This document shows, piece after piece, positions 41,741 to 53,141 of a stretch of 64,000 bases of DNA (the stretch's first letter is position 1; every line of letters begins with the position of its first letter). The DNA is taken from the NCBI GenBank assembly GCA_922989275.2, contig OV277868.1, positions 78,172,216 through 78,236,215 on the forward strand, written 5' to 3'. The notes under the pieces are model-generated. The model saw only the letters and a list, made by a program, of their open reading frames with translations, was not told the DNA's origin and did not search any database. Source of the DNA: Gari tellinella. Its lineage: Eukaryota; Mollusca; Bivalvia; Cardiida; Psammobiidae. Position numbers and translations under genes: made by a program.

Positions 41741-43352
41741 TATACTCAACAAAACAATTAAAGGGGCAAATATATAGGATAGGCCCAATATATAAAAATA
41801 AGTTGATACAATATTTTTTTAACAGTTTCATGTGAAATTACATGTTAACTTTGTTGTGGAGTATAACTGTATTTCGAAAAGTAGAAATATATATCGCAGT
41901 TTCCCTTAAAACACAACCACCCTAAAATACCCGTGTGCCAGACTAGGTGGGTGGGGTAACAAACAACTTAACTAAGAGCCCCACCTTGTAGGTTCTTCTC
42001 TTAAATTACAGCTATTACCATATGTGTTCACCACGTGCATTAATCACTTCCTTGCATATACAGGGAAATCGGAGAATTAGCTAAAGGATGTATGCAATGG
42101 ACATGCTGTGCCATTCTTCAATAAGCATGTCTGTTAGCCTCTAAGGTGTCGATCTCGACCGGATATCCGGCGTTGCCACATGTCCTAAGCATCCTCAATG
42201 TGACCGAAGTTTGTCGACCTTGCTGGCCAGTCAATCTGCCCTATGCCCTCGTCTTCCAAGTACTTGTCCACCATACATGTTCGGTACGGACGAGCATTGT
42301 CGTCTATCGGGATGAAACCTGAACACAAAGCTCAAGCTTCAGCGCGTGCAATAGCGTCTAGGGTCTGGTCCCTGTACCTCAAACTGGTCAGAGTCCAGTT
42401 TCGAATGACGTAAAGGTCCGTGCAACAGTTTTAGGATATGCCCACCCGTAGGAGCTCTTGCCCCTTTCTGAGTCGGTTATGCTCTGCTACACAACAGTCG
42501 AAAAAACGTTCGTTTCTCTGTCTTTACATTCGACTGCAGTCGTAATTTCAATCCAAAATGACATTTGACGCACTAGTCCACAATACGTTGCGAAAACGTA
42601 AACGTTCAAATGGCTTGGTTTCTGGCAAAACACTGGATGACGTTTTCGGTGGTATGGGGTCAAGGCCGGTCACACGACATGTCTTCTAGCCCATAGGTTT
42701 GCAGCATGAGGGCTATTCCCGACGACCTGAACAGAAATCCTGTAACCACATGTCTGTTTATAAACACTATTTAGCGTAACGATGGAATCGAGCCGTTGAC
42801 GTCATGCAATAAGTGACAACGTCGGTCCTTTACTTCAAATATGACCTGCAAACGGCCTTGACCTGGTCTCCAATTAACCATCCCAGTGTCCAGGTACAAC
42901 TACCACAACCTGTCGACGACACCCTTGCTAACGTTAAATTCCGTCGCAACATGACGTTGGACTGACCATCTAGGAGATAGCCAAAACGACAAAGGGCGTC
43001 TTTAGGGGCATAATTTTCAAATTTTGTATCAATATGCAATCTAGTTTTGCTTAAGATACAAATATGCAACCGATATAATGAAAACAGCTTTACAACGAAT
43101 CGTTGAAGAATAGGCAGAAATATCGTGCAAAAATCCATTGGACGTTAAAAAACGTGTTTTTGATACTTGTCCGCTTCAATTCATTCAACCATAACCATTA
43201 TTGCACATAGTGACATTTGTTTCTTATTTTTTTATTCTAAAGCATCTAAACACGCATTCACTCTTTTAACTTGAAAATGTTTGCATTTTTGAAAAAAAAA
43301 TATATGAGCTTATACATGTACCTTTACCCCTTTAATTATTTTGTTGAGTATA
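41741..43352 (-). mobile_element. Tc1-like DNA transposon, dead (copy 1)
   Basis: Inverted ends TATACTCAACAAAACAATTA (41741) and TAATTATTTTGTTGAGTATA (43333-43352) with TA targets enclose a decayed minus-strand transposase. Copy 2 is 51530-53141. Confidence 0.85.
42045..43010 (-). pseudogene. Tc1-like transposase, frameshifted (copy 1)
   Basis: Reading minus-strand frames together: a paired-domain-like part near 42850-42960 with VSKGVVDRLW and WRPGQGR, then FIPIDDNARPYRT (second catalytic D region, about 42300). YLEDEGIGQIDWPA follows, then ISGRDRHLRG (about 42150). The order matches DD34E Tc1 transposases that cut and paste at TA. Many frameshifts and stops make it non-functional. Upstream open frames in this region are shadows. 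Confidence 0.75.
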
Positions 43353-43510
43353 TTTTGATGATATGAATGGTGTAAAATACAATGCAGTGTATTTAAATAT
43401 CCTATCAAGACATCATGAACAATGTGTATTCTTATCAAGAACAATGTTACGCAAAATTTGACCAGGATTCGAACGTTTTGACAATCATTACGATATACTT
43501 AGAGACAACA

Positions 43511-43750
43511 TACAGTGGTGAAACTGTTATTCTTTCCCAATAAACGCGTTTACGCTAAAACTATTATTTGCAGTGCAAACAGTTTGAAGCCAGATCAGAC
43601 GCCGGGTAACCCGGCGTCTGATCAGGCTCCAAACTGTTTGCCACTAAGATAAACAATAATTATCAAAAGTTGTTCTTTTCTACGTTTTAGCGCCTTGCGA
43701 TTGCGTACGTTTGCGTTTAAATGGGAAAGAATAACATATTCTCAACTGTA
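43511..43750. mobile_element. MITE family A (copy 1)
   Basis: TACAGTGGTGAAACTG to ATATTCTCAACTGTA. Cassette 43575-43643 has a perfect GGGTAACCC centre. Copy 2 at 53300-53539. Confidence 0.8.
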
Positions 43751-44483
43751 TCTCCAATTTTAATTTGAGATATAAAAGCATATTAGAGGAGTGGTTAATT
43801 TGTATGTGTAATAAGGAATATAGTGATATTGTACAATAAGAGCTCGGAAACCTGCTCTAAAATACTGTTTTTTCACAAATTCTTCCTGTAGGAATGTCCT
43901 TGACTATTTAATCTATTAGGCACGTGTTAACTTTGAAATAGGGATATGTTTGACATAAGTGAGATCGAGTTATCGAAATTAGACATTTTAAATACGGGTA
44001 AAGTCGATTTAAGCGAGTTCGAAGTATTGAGTTTCGATTGTACATGTTTTCATACAATCAGGATTCAAATTGAGAATTCAATACTTCAATAATCATCATT
44101 AGTTTACACCAGTAATCGTACTTTGCTTTGCTGAGTATCATAATTCGATGCAAATGAGAACATTAAACAAGCTTCAAATAATTCAGTTTAAACACCAGAT
44201 GACGATCAAATGGTCATTAGATTGCAGCAAACATACTCTCACTTAGAACGTAATACCAAGTCTAATTGTATTGACTCGATTGCAACTGATCATTTACACA
44301 CCATTAATGTAAATTGAGTCTTAAACGAAAGCATGAGAATAGAACTTTCAACAGAAAGTTTTAGATTTCCCAATTATGTCAATTCAGTTATGCCTGGGTA
44401 TTGTATTAAACTCTCCCTATTTGCTTGTTGCAAAAGTTCGTTGAAGACAAAAAAGGGTGATCTAAAGACAGCAGTGCACATTA
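43751..44483. other. Intron sequence, nothing recognised
   Basis: No supported feature; copy 2 at 53540-54272 likewise. Confidence 0.4.
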
Positions 44484-44823
44484 TACAGTGCTCCCTCTCT
44501 ACAACGACACCCAATGGTAAACAAATAGTATGTGTGTTGTTTGGAGGGAGTCGTTATAGGGAGGGAAATCGGCTTACATTTAAAAACAGCGGCGTCTGAT
44601 CTGGATTCAAGCAGTTTGTCACTCGTCAGCTATCATATAAGTTATTTCTGTCAAAATGCCCATTATATCCCTTTGAGAAAAACAGCAAACGACAATTTTA
44701 AGCAGACGATATTGCAGCAATAAAAGCGTTAGACATAATTGTCTCGTTTAGGGAACTGCGGCAAGGGTCGTTGTAAGGAGGGAGTTGTTGTTTGGAGGGC
44801 CGTTGTAGAGAGGGAGAGCTGTA
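44484..44823. mobile_element. MITE family B (copy 1)
   Basis: Ends TACAGTGCTCCCTCTCTAC and GTAGAGAGGGAGAGCTGTA. Only the right half of the cassette survives (GCGGCGTCTGATCTGGATTC). Copy 2 at 54273-54612. Confidence 0.75.
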
Positions 44824-45164
44824 CAAACAACAAAACCGTGCAGATTTTAATGATACGCCGAATATTATGGAGTCTCATCACGGTCTACACTGTATGCCAA
44901 TATCTAATTGTGTGGCCTACATGCATTAATGGGTTAAAGTGAAGACAACTTTAGTATTGTCATAAAAATTAAATCGTCAATGACATTTTTAATTGGATCC
45001 AATGTAAGATGATCCCATGACTTTGTTTTACTGATGTACATGTAGTTTCAAAAGGCAACACAGTACGCGTAAAACATTTTCCTGCTTGACGCTTGAAAAG
45101 TTTATGTATGAAGGTTGCATACGGTTTTGATTTGTATAAGATGCCTTATGTAGGTCCAATCTGT

Positions 45165-45389
45165 TTAACCCTTTCGCTGCCAAATTAATCGTGAGATTCT
45201 TTTTACCCCTTCACCGTTTCATTGTCGTCTGATTCAATTTTGTCATTTGCAAGATCGTTTCAAAGTCAGATTCAATGTAGTTTGACAAAACATATCGATA
45301 CGAGTGTTAAACAGTTTTGATCCTGTCTTATCAGGATCCAAACTGTTTGAAAACGCACTTTTTGGAATCTTTGAGAGTGATAGGATTAA
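45165..45389. mobile_element. TTAA MITE (family D), shrunken cassette
   Basis: TTAACCCTTTCGCTGCC to GAGAGTGATAGGATTAA. The cassette (about 45310-45350) has lost its GACGCC centre, leaving GATCCTGTCTTATCAGGATC. Copy 2 at 54954-55178. Confidence 0.65.
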
Positions 45390-45514
45390 TGGTTATAAGT
45401 AAAGCAACTGTAGTATTGTCATTTCATGAATATCAAACCATCAATAACATTGTGAATTGGATTTAAAACGCAATAACATTTTTTTTTAAGTTTGTAACTT
45501 GGTGATAAACGTTG

Positions 45515-45587
45515 TGACTCAACTGGGACTCGAACCCAGGACCTCTGGCTTACCATGCCAACGCTCTAACCACTGAGCTACCGAGTC
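45515..45587 (-). tRNA. tRNA-like gene, anticodon GGT (copy 1)
   Basis: The minus strand folds as a 73-nt tRNA. Acceptor GACTCGG pairs with TTGAGTC (two GU pairs), discriminator A. D arm GCTC/GAGC. Anticodon stem TTGGC/GCCAG with loop ATGGTAA (anticodon GGT, threonine if charged by the code). Five-base variable loop AGGTC. T arm CTGGG/CCCAG with TTCGAGT. A box TAGCTCAGTGG and B box GGTTCGAGTCC match consensus. Animals normally read ACC with an AGT tRNA, so it may be a SINE head or a tRNA relic that still folds. Copy 2 at 55304-55376. Confidence 0.6.
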
Positions 45588-45775
45588 ACCCAGAAAAGCC
45601 ATTCAACCATTTCACCATATTATCTACCCGGCTATACACACCCCCTCTACACAATTCTAACTCAAAAAACACTCCACGAGTTTCTTATTTTTACCTATAT
45701 TTCATTTAAACTACCCGAAGGGTTATTTACGTTTGGAGCCAAATATAATATGGTGTTCTTTATAAAGAAGCACCC

Positions 45776-45826
45776 GCGCCGACCCGGGTTTGAACCCGGA
45801 TCGCCAGGTTCGCAGTCAGCAAGGCC
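45776..45826 (-). repeat. tRNA-like 3' half
   Basis: The minus strand has a perfect T arm (CCGGGTTCAAACCCGGG) preceded by CTGCGAACCTGGCGA. The 5' half is not recognisable. Probably a SINE fragment. Copy 2 at 45776+9789. Confidence 0.5.
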
Positions 45827-46282
45827 GTACAAACACCCTGTGACAAGTTGATATCATGGCTGTGTAGTACTGATGTAGTTTCAATAGGCAACATAGTACG
45901 CGTAAAAGAGTTGCTGCTTGACGCTTGAAACCTTTATGTATGATTGATTCATACGGTTTTGATCCTATAATATACCTTATTTAGATCCATCTGTTCATTA
46001 CTCCAATATTACTTCTACACAACAGTTATATCAGAGATATTCAGTTTAATTGTGACTATATAATTATATTTAACTACGACACTTTGTTCAATAGAACCAA
46101 AGCAGCCAAGTATACATACAGGTCTGGCTCTTTTATAGCTCCGACAACGTGGTCGATTATATCACATATAACATTACTTGATTTTTTTCATTAGGAAATG
46201 CCAGACACATTTGTCGATATATTCATATTCACTGTGTGACTGTTAATTGTTTTTGAACATCTTAACAGTACAATGTATGTAT

Positions 46283-46590
46283 TACAGTCCCCCTCCTTAC
46301 AACGGTCCTCCGAATTACAATTCCCTCCATACAAAAATTCTTGCTGCTGTTCCCAAAACAAGACATTAATGTCTAAAACGCATTCACTGCTGCAACATCG
46401 TCTGCTTAAACTTGCCGTTTGTTTCTTACACACCGATATTTTGTATTCAGCCCAGAAACCATTAACTGACAATTCCAATTTCCAACTGAGTCTAGTCCAT
46501 TTATTAATCTTTAGTTTGTTTCTGAAATATATTGCAAAATGACAAACAATGTACATCCGGATTAGAGGGATCCTTTAGGGTTGAATGAGT
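46283..46590. mobile_element. Truncated family B MITE joined to family D remnant
   Basis: 46283-46430 has TACAGTCCCCCTCCTTAC and the family B interior. 46456-46590 has GACAATTCCAATTTCC and GGGTTGAATGAGTTAA of family D, with only GACAAACAATGTACATCC left of the cassette. Copy 2 at 56072-56379. Confidence 0.55.
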
Positions 46591-46916
46591 TAAACACATG
46601 TTTAGGCAAATATTTTGTTTTATACCTGGATGAATTGCTTTTGACTACCGGTATTTGCAACTAAATGTAACTAACGAGCCGATTACAGATATAACCATAA
46701 GAATAACAACTGAAAACCGTGCGGCGTAGTTCTTAATTATGTTTGTTTTATTGGTTAGTTCATTTCATTGTTTACCTATCACTGAACTAACGTTTGAAAA
46801 ACTACTACTTATATAGATTAAAATGTCAATTAAATGCATCTGAGAGCCATACAAGCTACATGGGACACAGCTATTTTACGTATACATTGATACATTAGAA
46901 AACAACTCATCTGATA

Positions 46917-48080
46917 TACAGTGGTAAATACGCTATTCCTACCCATTTACGCGTTTACCTATGCGTAAGAAACGCATAGTGAACGGTTAACGAACGCTTA
47001 ACGAACGGTTAACGCCTAACGATTTTAACGCGTTTAAATGCGTTAATAAACGATTATACCAGAGATGCTGCGATTGGTGCGTCAGTTTTCCGTTTCACGC
47101 GGAGATTTCGGATCTTATTGATGATTGCCGTTATTCGAGAAATTATACAAATTCAGACAGTCTCGATCATAATGCTGAGTGACTCGGCGTCTGAACCCGA
47201 TTCTTTCTGTTTGATATTTATTTGAATAATCCTTCCATGCTGATTTCTTTGCAAACGGTTTGAATCCAGATCAGACGCCTAGCTGTATAGATCGGCATAG
47301 CATCAGGATCCAAACTGACAGCTTTGAATAAACCCAATTATATTTCATAATAGTTTAACACTGGCGATTTGGATGTAGATGGGACGCCGAGTAGTTCGGT
47401 TCTTGTGTTTTACAGCCAAGAATGAAGCATACGGTTTTGATTTCATTTTTACAGTTAGGCTCTAGATGAGATGCTGAGTTACGGGAGTCCTATCCGTATT
47501 CGAACTATACAGATATATTTTACTTTGATGAGACAGTACAATAACTGACACATACATGTACTCGCAGATATAATTTGGTTTATTTGGTTTATATTTCAAT
47601 CAACCCCAATTAGGATACTTACTTTGTTAAGCCGCAGTTTTATTACCCCATATGCGGTTTGTTACGCAACACTCTTCAAGTAGTAGCGGCCTGCCTAGTG
47701 ATGTGTGTAACTAACAGCATGTCACATGTGCTATTTGGAATTCCGCATGTTCATAGTAACTCAGCATCTGATCTGGATCCAAACATTTATGCAAAGCAGA
47801 CACTCAGTAATTTGACATCTGATCGGGATCCAAGCATTGCTCCGGATCACATGCTTATTAAGTTGGTGTCTGATGTTTCATGAAGTAAGGTAAGGTAACG
47901 GGATAAAACCGGCATCCGGGCTCTTGTAAACGCGTAAAGAAACGCGTAAAGAAAGGGTTAGGAAACGGGTTTAACGAAACGGATAATAAAAGCGTAAGAA
48001 ACTCTTAAGAAACGCGTAAATAACGCGTAAGAAACGCGTAAGAAACGCATAAAGTGGGTAGGAATAGCGTATGTACAGTA
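46917..48080. mobile_element. Long family A relative, 1164 bp (copy 1)
   Basis: Ends TACAGTGGTAAATACGCTAT and ATAGCGTATGTACAGTA, with inner TTCCTACCC/GGGTAGGAA. Subterminal short repeats lie on both sides: GAACGGTTAACGAACGC-like at 46970-47040 and AAACGCGTAAG-like at 47926-48060. The interior has several eroded cassette halves (GACGCC, GGATCCAAAC) but no transposase. Copy 2 at 56706-57869. Confidence 0.75.
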
Positions 48081-48403
48081 TTTGATTCTTAATGCGTTAT
48101 TGTAAATGGTATACATGCACACATTTTGAACAAACAGCTCGCTAGGACCAATTGATAAAACCTACTCTTTTATTTAAGGAGGTTCTCCCTATATAAACTG
48201 AACTAGTATTGATTCCAATCATTTATGGTCGAATACTGAATAAGTCGTTGATATCGTTTTTCGTCGTTTAAAAAAGGTTTTAATTATATATGTTGCACAC
48301 TGGGCTATTACCTTCTAAAATTATCTATTTCAAAATATATATATTCTTGTTTTTTCGATTGAAAAATTCTCTCAATTCGTGTATCTATAAATCTAGGTCA
48401 CTG
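48081..48403. other. Intron sequence, nothing recognised
   Basis: No supported feature; copy 2 at 57870-58192 likewise. Confidence 0.4.
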
Positions 48404-48645
48404 TTAACCCTTTCAATCATACAGCCTTCTGTAGAGATTACTGATTACAAATGCAAACAGTGAGGGTCCTGATCAGAGGGCTCCTATAGAAGCCCTCTGA
48501 TCAGGGTCTGCACTGTTTGATAGTTTCATTGTTTTTTGTTGTTATACCAAACATGTAATAGTAGACTGGTTCCAATTACTTGTACTAGAAGAGTCCAAAA
48601 GGATTATGAATACCCACAAGAGAAATTTAGGGTTGAAAGGGTTAA
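48404..48645. mobile_element. TTAA MITE (family D), GAGGG-variant cassette
   Basis: TTAACCCTTTCAATCATAC and GGGTTGAAAGGGTTAA ends. Cassette at about 48450-48520 with GGGTCCTGATCAGAGGGCTC arms. Copy 2 at 58193-58434. Confidence 0.75.
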
Positions 48646-48795
48646 GTGTGATCTTGCTTGTCTGAGAAATGCCATGGACTCAATTGTTACTTGGTCAAGG
48701 TCACAACTGTGAATTGGATTACATTTAACACGAACATGTCTGTTTTGATGTGATTTGAAAGTACTTATTGGTCAATCGTGTATTACTTGTTGGGG

Positions 48796-48885
48796 TTACT
48801 CAATTAAACCGAGTCTGCAATTTTCAGTATTTGCTTTGTTTTCTGTGCTTTCAAAGGATCCCCCCTTATTCAGATTTTTTTTACA
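48796..48885. repeat. Dispersed repeat shared with LINE insertion
   Basis: ACTCAATTAAACCGAGTC, GCAATTTTCAGTATTTGC and TGCTTTCAAAGGATC match 27895-27985. Copy 2 at 58585-58674. Confidence 0.65.
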
Positions 48886-51529
48886 TTATCAAGAATAGTT
48901 TCCCTAATGAGTCTATACACAATGTAATGAATCGACTTAACAATAAACCGTTAGCACTCTAAGCAGTAGCATTGGTTACAATCGTCAGGAGCTGTAGAAT
49001 ACCAATAGGTGTGTATGCCACCTCTAAAGACTTTCATGGACGTATGTGACAATAGTTTGATTGAATTAGGATCCTGCATTACAAATGCAGGAGCCCGAAA
49101 TGAATCACTGTTTAAACGCATAAACGCAAAACATTGCTAACAATGAGAGAATCTTGAAAATGTTGGCGTGTATGGTATTTCACCCGCCCAGTGGATTCTT
49201 CCATGTTTTTATATTGGATTTGTCAATTTTGATCTAAGGGGTGCTTGGGCTAAACTTTCATTGTCGATTTGTTTTGTATTGAAAATCCTATTAGTAAACA
49301 ATGTAGACTCTGATCAGACGCCGCATAACGCGGTGTCTGATCAGAGTCTACACTGTTTGTCTATGTCAACTATATATTAGGATCATGGGCAGAATTGAGT
49401 TAAATATTTAGTGGAAAACAGTTAATAGTCCACTCAGATGCCAGGTTAATGTTTGCAATGGTTAATTTGTTCGTGTCTACCATCAGTTGGCTAATTTGAA
49501 GCTGGAGAGAGCGGGGAAGAGATACAGAAACCCCGGGCGCGTATAACCTACTCTCACTATCGACAAAGCTCTCTGGAGTTTTGGATGCCCAGTGTAAGGC
49601 ACTGATACATCGGGCCTCGCTTTATAAAGTCCCGTCCGAATGACTTCTAATGAATCCGGCTGGGGATCGTACTCACGACACCTTGTATCGTAGTCGAGCG
49701 CTTTATCACCGGACCACGTTAGGCTATACAAAATATTTGTAAAGGTAATGGTCCATGAGGGTATAAACTGGAACTATTTTCTTCAGCGGAGGAATAAATT
49801 AAATACGCTAAAAGTCGCTTCTATGGGGGAAAGGGTTAATGGGAAGGTAAAGCGTCCTCTTCACTGTTACACTGGCGACTAACAACACGATAACACAGAG
49901 TCTTGTCTCCAGTGTACACATTAACTTTTTTACTAACAGGTTGAAATGCCGTCATACACCAATTGATTGTTTCCTCGCAAAATTCTATATTCTGCTTTAA
50001 TTTAACCCTTTCATGAACAAATGTATCGCGAGGTTTGTACCCTTTCATCGCCATATTGTCGTTTGTTTCAATATTGTTTTCTGCAATATCGTTTCAAAGT
50101 TAGATTTAAGGCAGTATAACTGACGTAATTTCAAAACAAGCGACAAACAGTTTTGATCATGATTAGATGCAGCGTTACGCAAATGCGCTTTATGACGTCA
50201 TTGAGAGTAAAAGGGTTAAAGTTGTATCAAATACTGGTTTTAATATCAATACTAGTGTCAATCAGTTGGTATATACCAGCGTTATAACGTTCATACACCA
50301 CTTGATATTTGGTATCTGAACAGGGTTCACGTTGGCGCCTGTTGTTGTGAAATAATTAGACAAAACTGCTTTGGGTGAAATGCGTTAAGCCTGAGCATTA
50401 TATTTCTTCAAAACACCGACTATCATTTACATTTTGAATGAATCTATTATCCCAGACAGACGGAAATATAGACACTGCCCAAGGCTATCGTGAAAAGCCT
50501 GTAAACTGAAAAAACCGCCATTATGAAAATTGTGCCGACCAATTTAGGAGAGTTTTAATGTTTGTGAATCGATGATTACTACAGTGGAGAATGTGTTATT
50601 CTTTCCCAATAAACGCGTTTACGCTAAAACTATTATTTACAATACAAACAGTTTGGAGCCAGATCAGACGCCGGGTAACCCAGCGTCTGATCAGGCTCCA
50701 AACTGTTTGCCACCAAGATAAACATGAATTATCAGAATTGTCTAAAAGTTGTTCTTTTCTACGTTTTAGTGCTTTGCGTTTGCGTACGTTTGCGTTTAAA
50801 CGGGAAAGAATAACAGATTATCCACTGTATAAAAAATGAATACAGAAATTAATACCTAAAGAAGTATAAATTATAATGACAGCGGGGAAGACGTTATTAT
50901 TTCCCACTTAAACGCAACTTAAATGCAAACGAAACGCAATAAACTGTAGAACATTACATGTTTTAATTTCTAAATGTTTACTATAGCCTGAGTGGCAAAC
51001 TGTTTGGAGCCTGATCAGACGTCGAGGTACTCTGTGTCTTGTCCGACTCCAAACTATTTGTAATAGAAGTGATAGTTAAGGAATAAACGACATCGTGCGT
51101 TTACGAAATTTGCCCCCAGCGTTCATACGGCAGAAAGATGTATTTTATTCCATATACATGTGTAGTTATATTTTTATATTCTCCAGTGTCCATTAAAAGT
51201 GTATATTGACAACATTTATTTTTATGTATACATGAACATATCATATACATGTATCAGCCAAATATGTTTGATAAACGTAATCCTGGATGTAACAGCCATT
51301 CTATCTCTATAATATGGTATGAAAAGTAGTCCCAAATGCATGAATGGGAGTTGCATTACAAATTCAGGCTTTTACCTAGTAAAGTTTTTCTCTGTGACTT
51401 AAAAACACTTATAAGACATTAAATATTGTATGCGACCACCGTTCATGATATAGGCCCATTTGATTTTACCAGGACCAGGTCAAAGCATGCATAACCACAT
51501 CTGTGAGGAAAAGGTAAATGCGTGTAGTA

Positions 51530-53141
51530 TATACTCAACAAAACAATTAAAGGGGCAAATATATAGGATAGGCCCAATATATAAAAATAAGTTGATACAA
51601 TATTTTTTTAACAGTTTCATGTGAAATTACATGTTAACTTTGTTGTGGAGTATAACTGTATTTCGAAAAGTAGAAATATATATCGCAGTTTCCCTTAAAA
51701 CACAACCACCCTAAAATACCCGTGTGCCAGACTAGGTGGGTGGGGTAACAAACAACTTAACTAAGAGCCCCACCTTGTAGGTTCTTCTCTTAAATTACAG
51801 CTATTACCATATGTGTTCACCACGTGCATTAATCACTTCCTTGCATATACAGGGAAATCGGAGAATTAGCTAAAGGATGTATGCAATGGACATGCTGTGC
51901 CATTCTTCAATAAGCATGTCTGTTAGCCTCTAAGGTGTCGATCTCGACCGGATATCCGGCGTTGCCACATGTCCTAAGCATCCTCAATGTGACCGAAGTT
52001 TGTCGACCTTGCTGGCCAGTCAATCTGCCCTATGCCCTCGTCTTCCAAGTACTTGTCCACCATACATGTTCGGTACGGACGAGCATTGTCGTCTATCGGG
52101 ATGAAACCTGAACACAAAGCTCAAGCTTCAGCGCGTGCAATAGCGTCTAGGGTCTGGTCCCTGTACCTCAAACTGGTCAGAGTCCAGTTTCGAATGACGT
52201 AAAGGTCCGTGCAACAGTTTTAGGATATGCCCACCCGTAGGAGCTCTTGCCCCTTTCTGAGTCGGTTATGCTCTGCTACACAACAGTCGAAAAAACGTTC
52301 GTTTCTCTGTCTTTACATTCGACTGCAGTCGTAATTTCAATCCAAAATGACATTTGACGCACTAGTCCACAATACGTTGCGAAAACGTAAACGTTCAAAT
52401 GGCTTGGTTTCTGGCAAAACACTGGATGACGTTTTCGGTGGTATGGGGTCAAGGCCGGTCACACGACATGTCTTCTAGCCCATAGGTTTGCAGCATGAGG
52501 GCTATTCCCGACGACCTGAACAGAAATCCTGTAACCACATGTCTGTTTATAAACACTATTTAGCGTAACGATGGAATCGAGCCGTTGACGTCATGCAATA
52601 AGTGACAACGTCGGTCCTTTACTTCAAATATGACCTGCAAACGGCCTTGACCTGGTCTCCAATTAACCATCCCAGTGTCCAGGTACAACTACCACAACCT
52701 GTCGACGACACCCTTGCTAACGTTAAATTCCGTCGCAACATGACGTTGGACTGACCATCTAGGAGATAGCCAAAACGACAAAGGGCGTCTTTAGGGGCAT
52801 AATTTTCAAATTTTGTATCAATATGCAATCTAGTTTTGCTTAAGATACAAATATGCAACCGATATAATGAAAACAGCTTTACAACGAATCGTTGAAGAAT
52901 AGGCAGAAATATCGTGCAAAAATCCATTGGACGTTAAAAAACGTGTTTTTGATACTTGTCCGCTTCAATTCATTCAACCATAACCATTATTGCACATAGT
53001 GACATTTGTTTCTTATTTTTTTATTCTAAAGCATCTAAACACGCATTCACTCTTTTAACTTGAAAATGTTTGCATTTTTGAAAAAAAAATATATGAGCTT
53101 ATACATGTACCTTTACCCCTTTAATTATTTTGTTGAGTATA
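51530..53141 (-). mobile_element. Tc1-like DNA transposon, dead (copy 2)
   Basis: Exact duplicate of 41741-43352 carried by the tandem duplication. The transposase pseudogene is about 51834-52799. Confidence 0.85.

Larger units (their letters stand above)
39329..49117. repeat. Tandem duplication, copy 1 (9789 bp)
   Basis: Every landmark recurs 9789 bp downstream. Homology starts at GCATAAACGCAAAACATTGC (39329 and 49118). Substitutions noticed: 39536, 39538, 39540 and 43495. The unit holds only MITEs, a Tc1 relic, SINE and tRNA-like sequence, and no exon. Confidence 0.95.

Noticed and set aside
42830..43138. 102-codon minus-strand frame (also at 52619-52927)
   Set aside because: It is a wrong frame across the decayed Tc1 transposase, whose real motifs are in the other frames.
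44333..44942. Three plus-strand frames of 63-88 codons (also in copy 2)
   Set aside because: They run through a family B MITE and flanking intron and show no domain.
46191..46556. 121-codon minus frame and 89-codon plus frame (also in copy 2)
   Set aside because: Both overlap truncated MITE B and D remnants and have no protein-like features or splice support.
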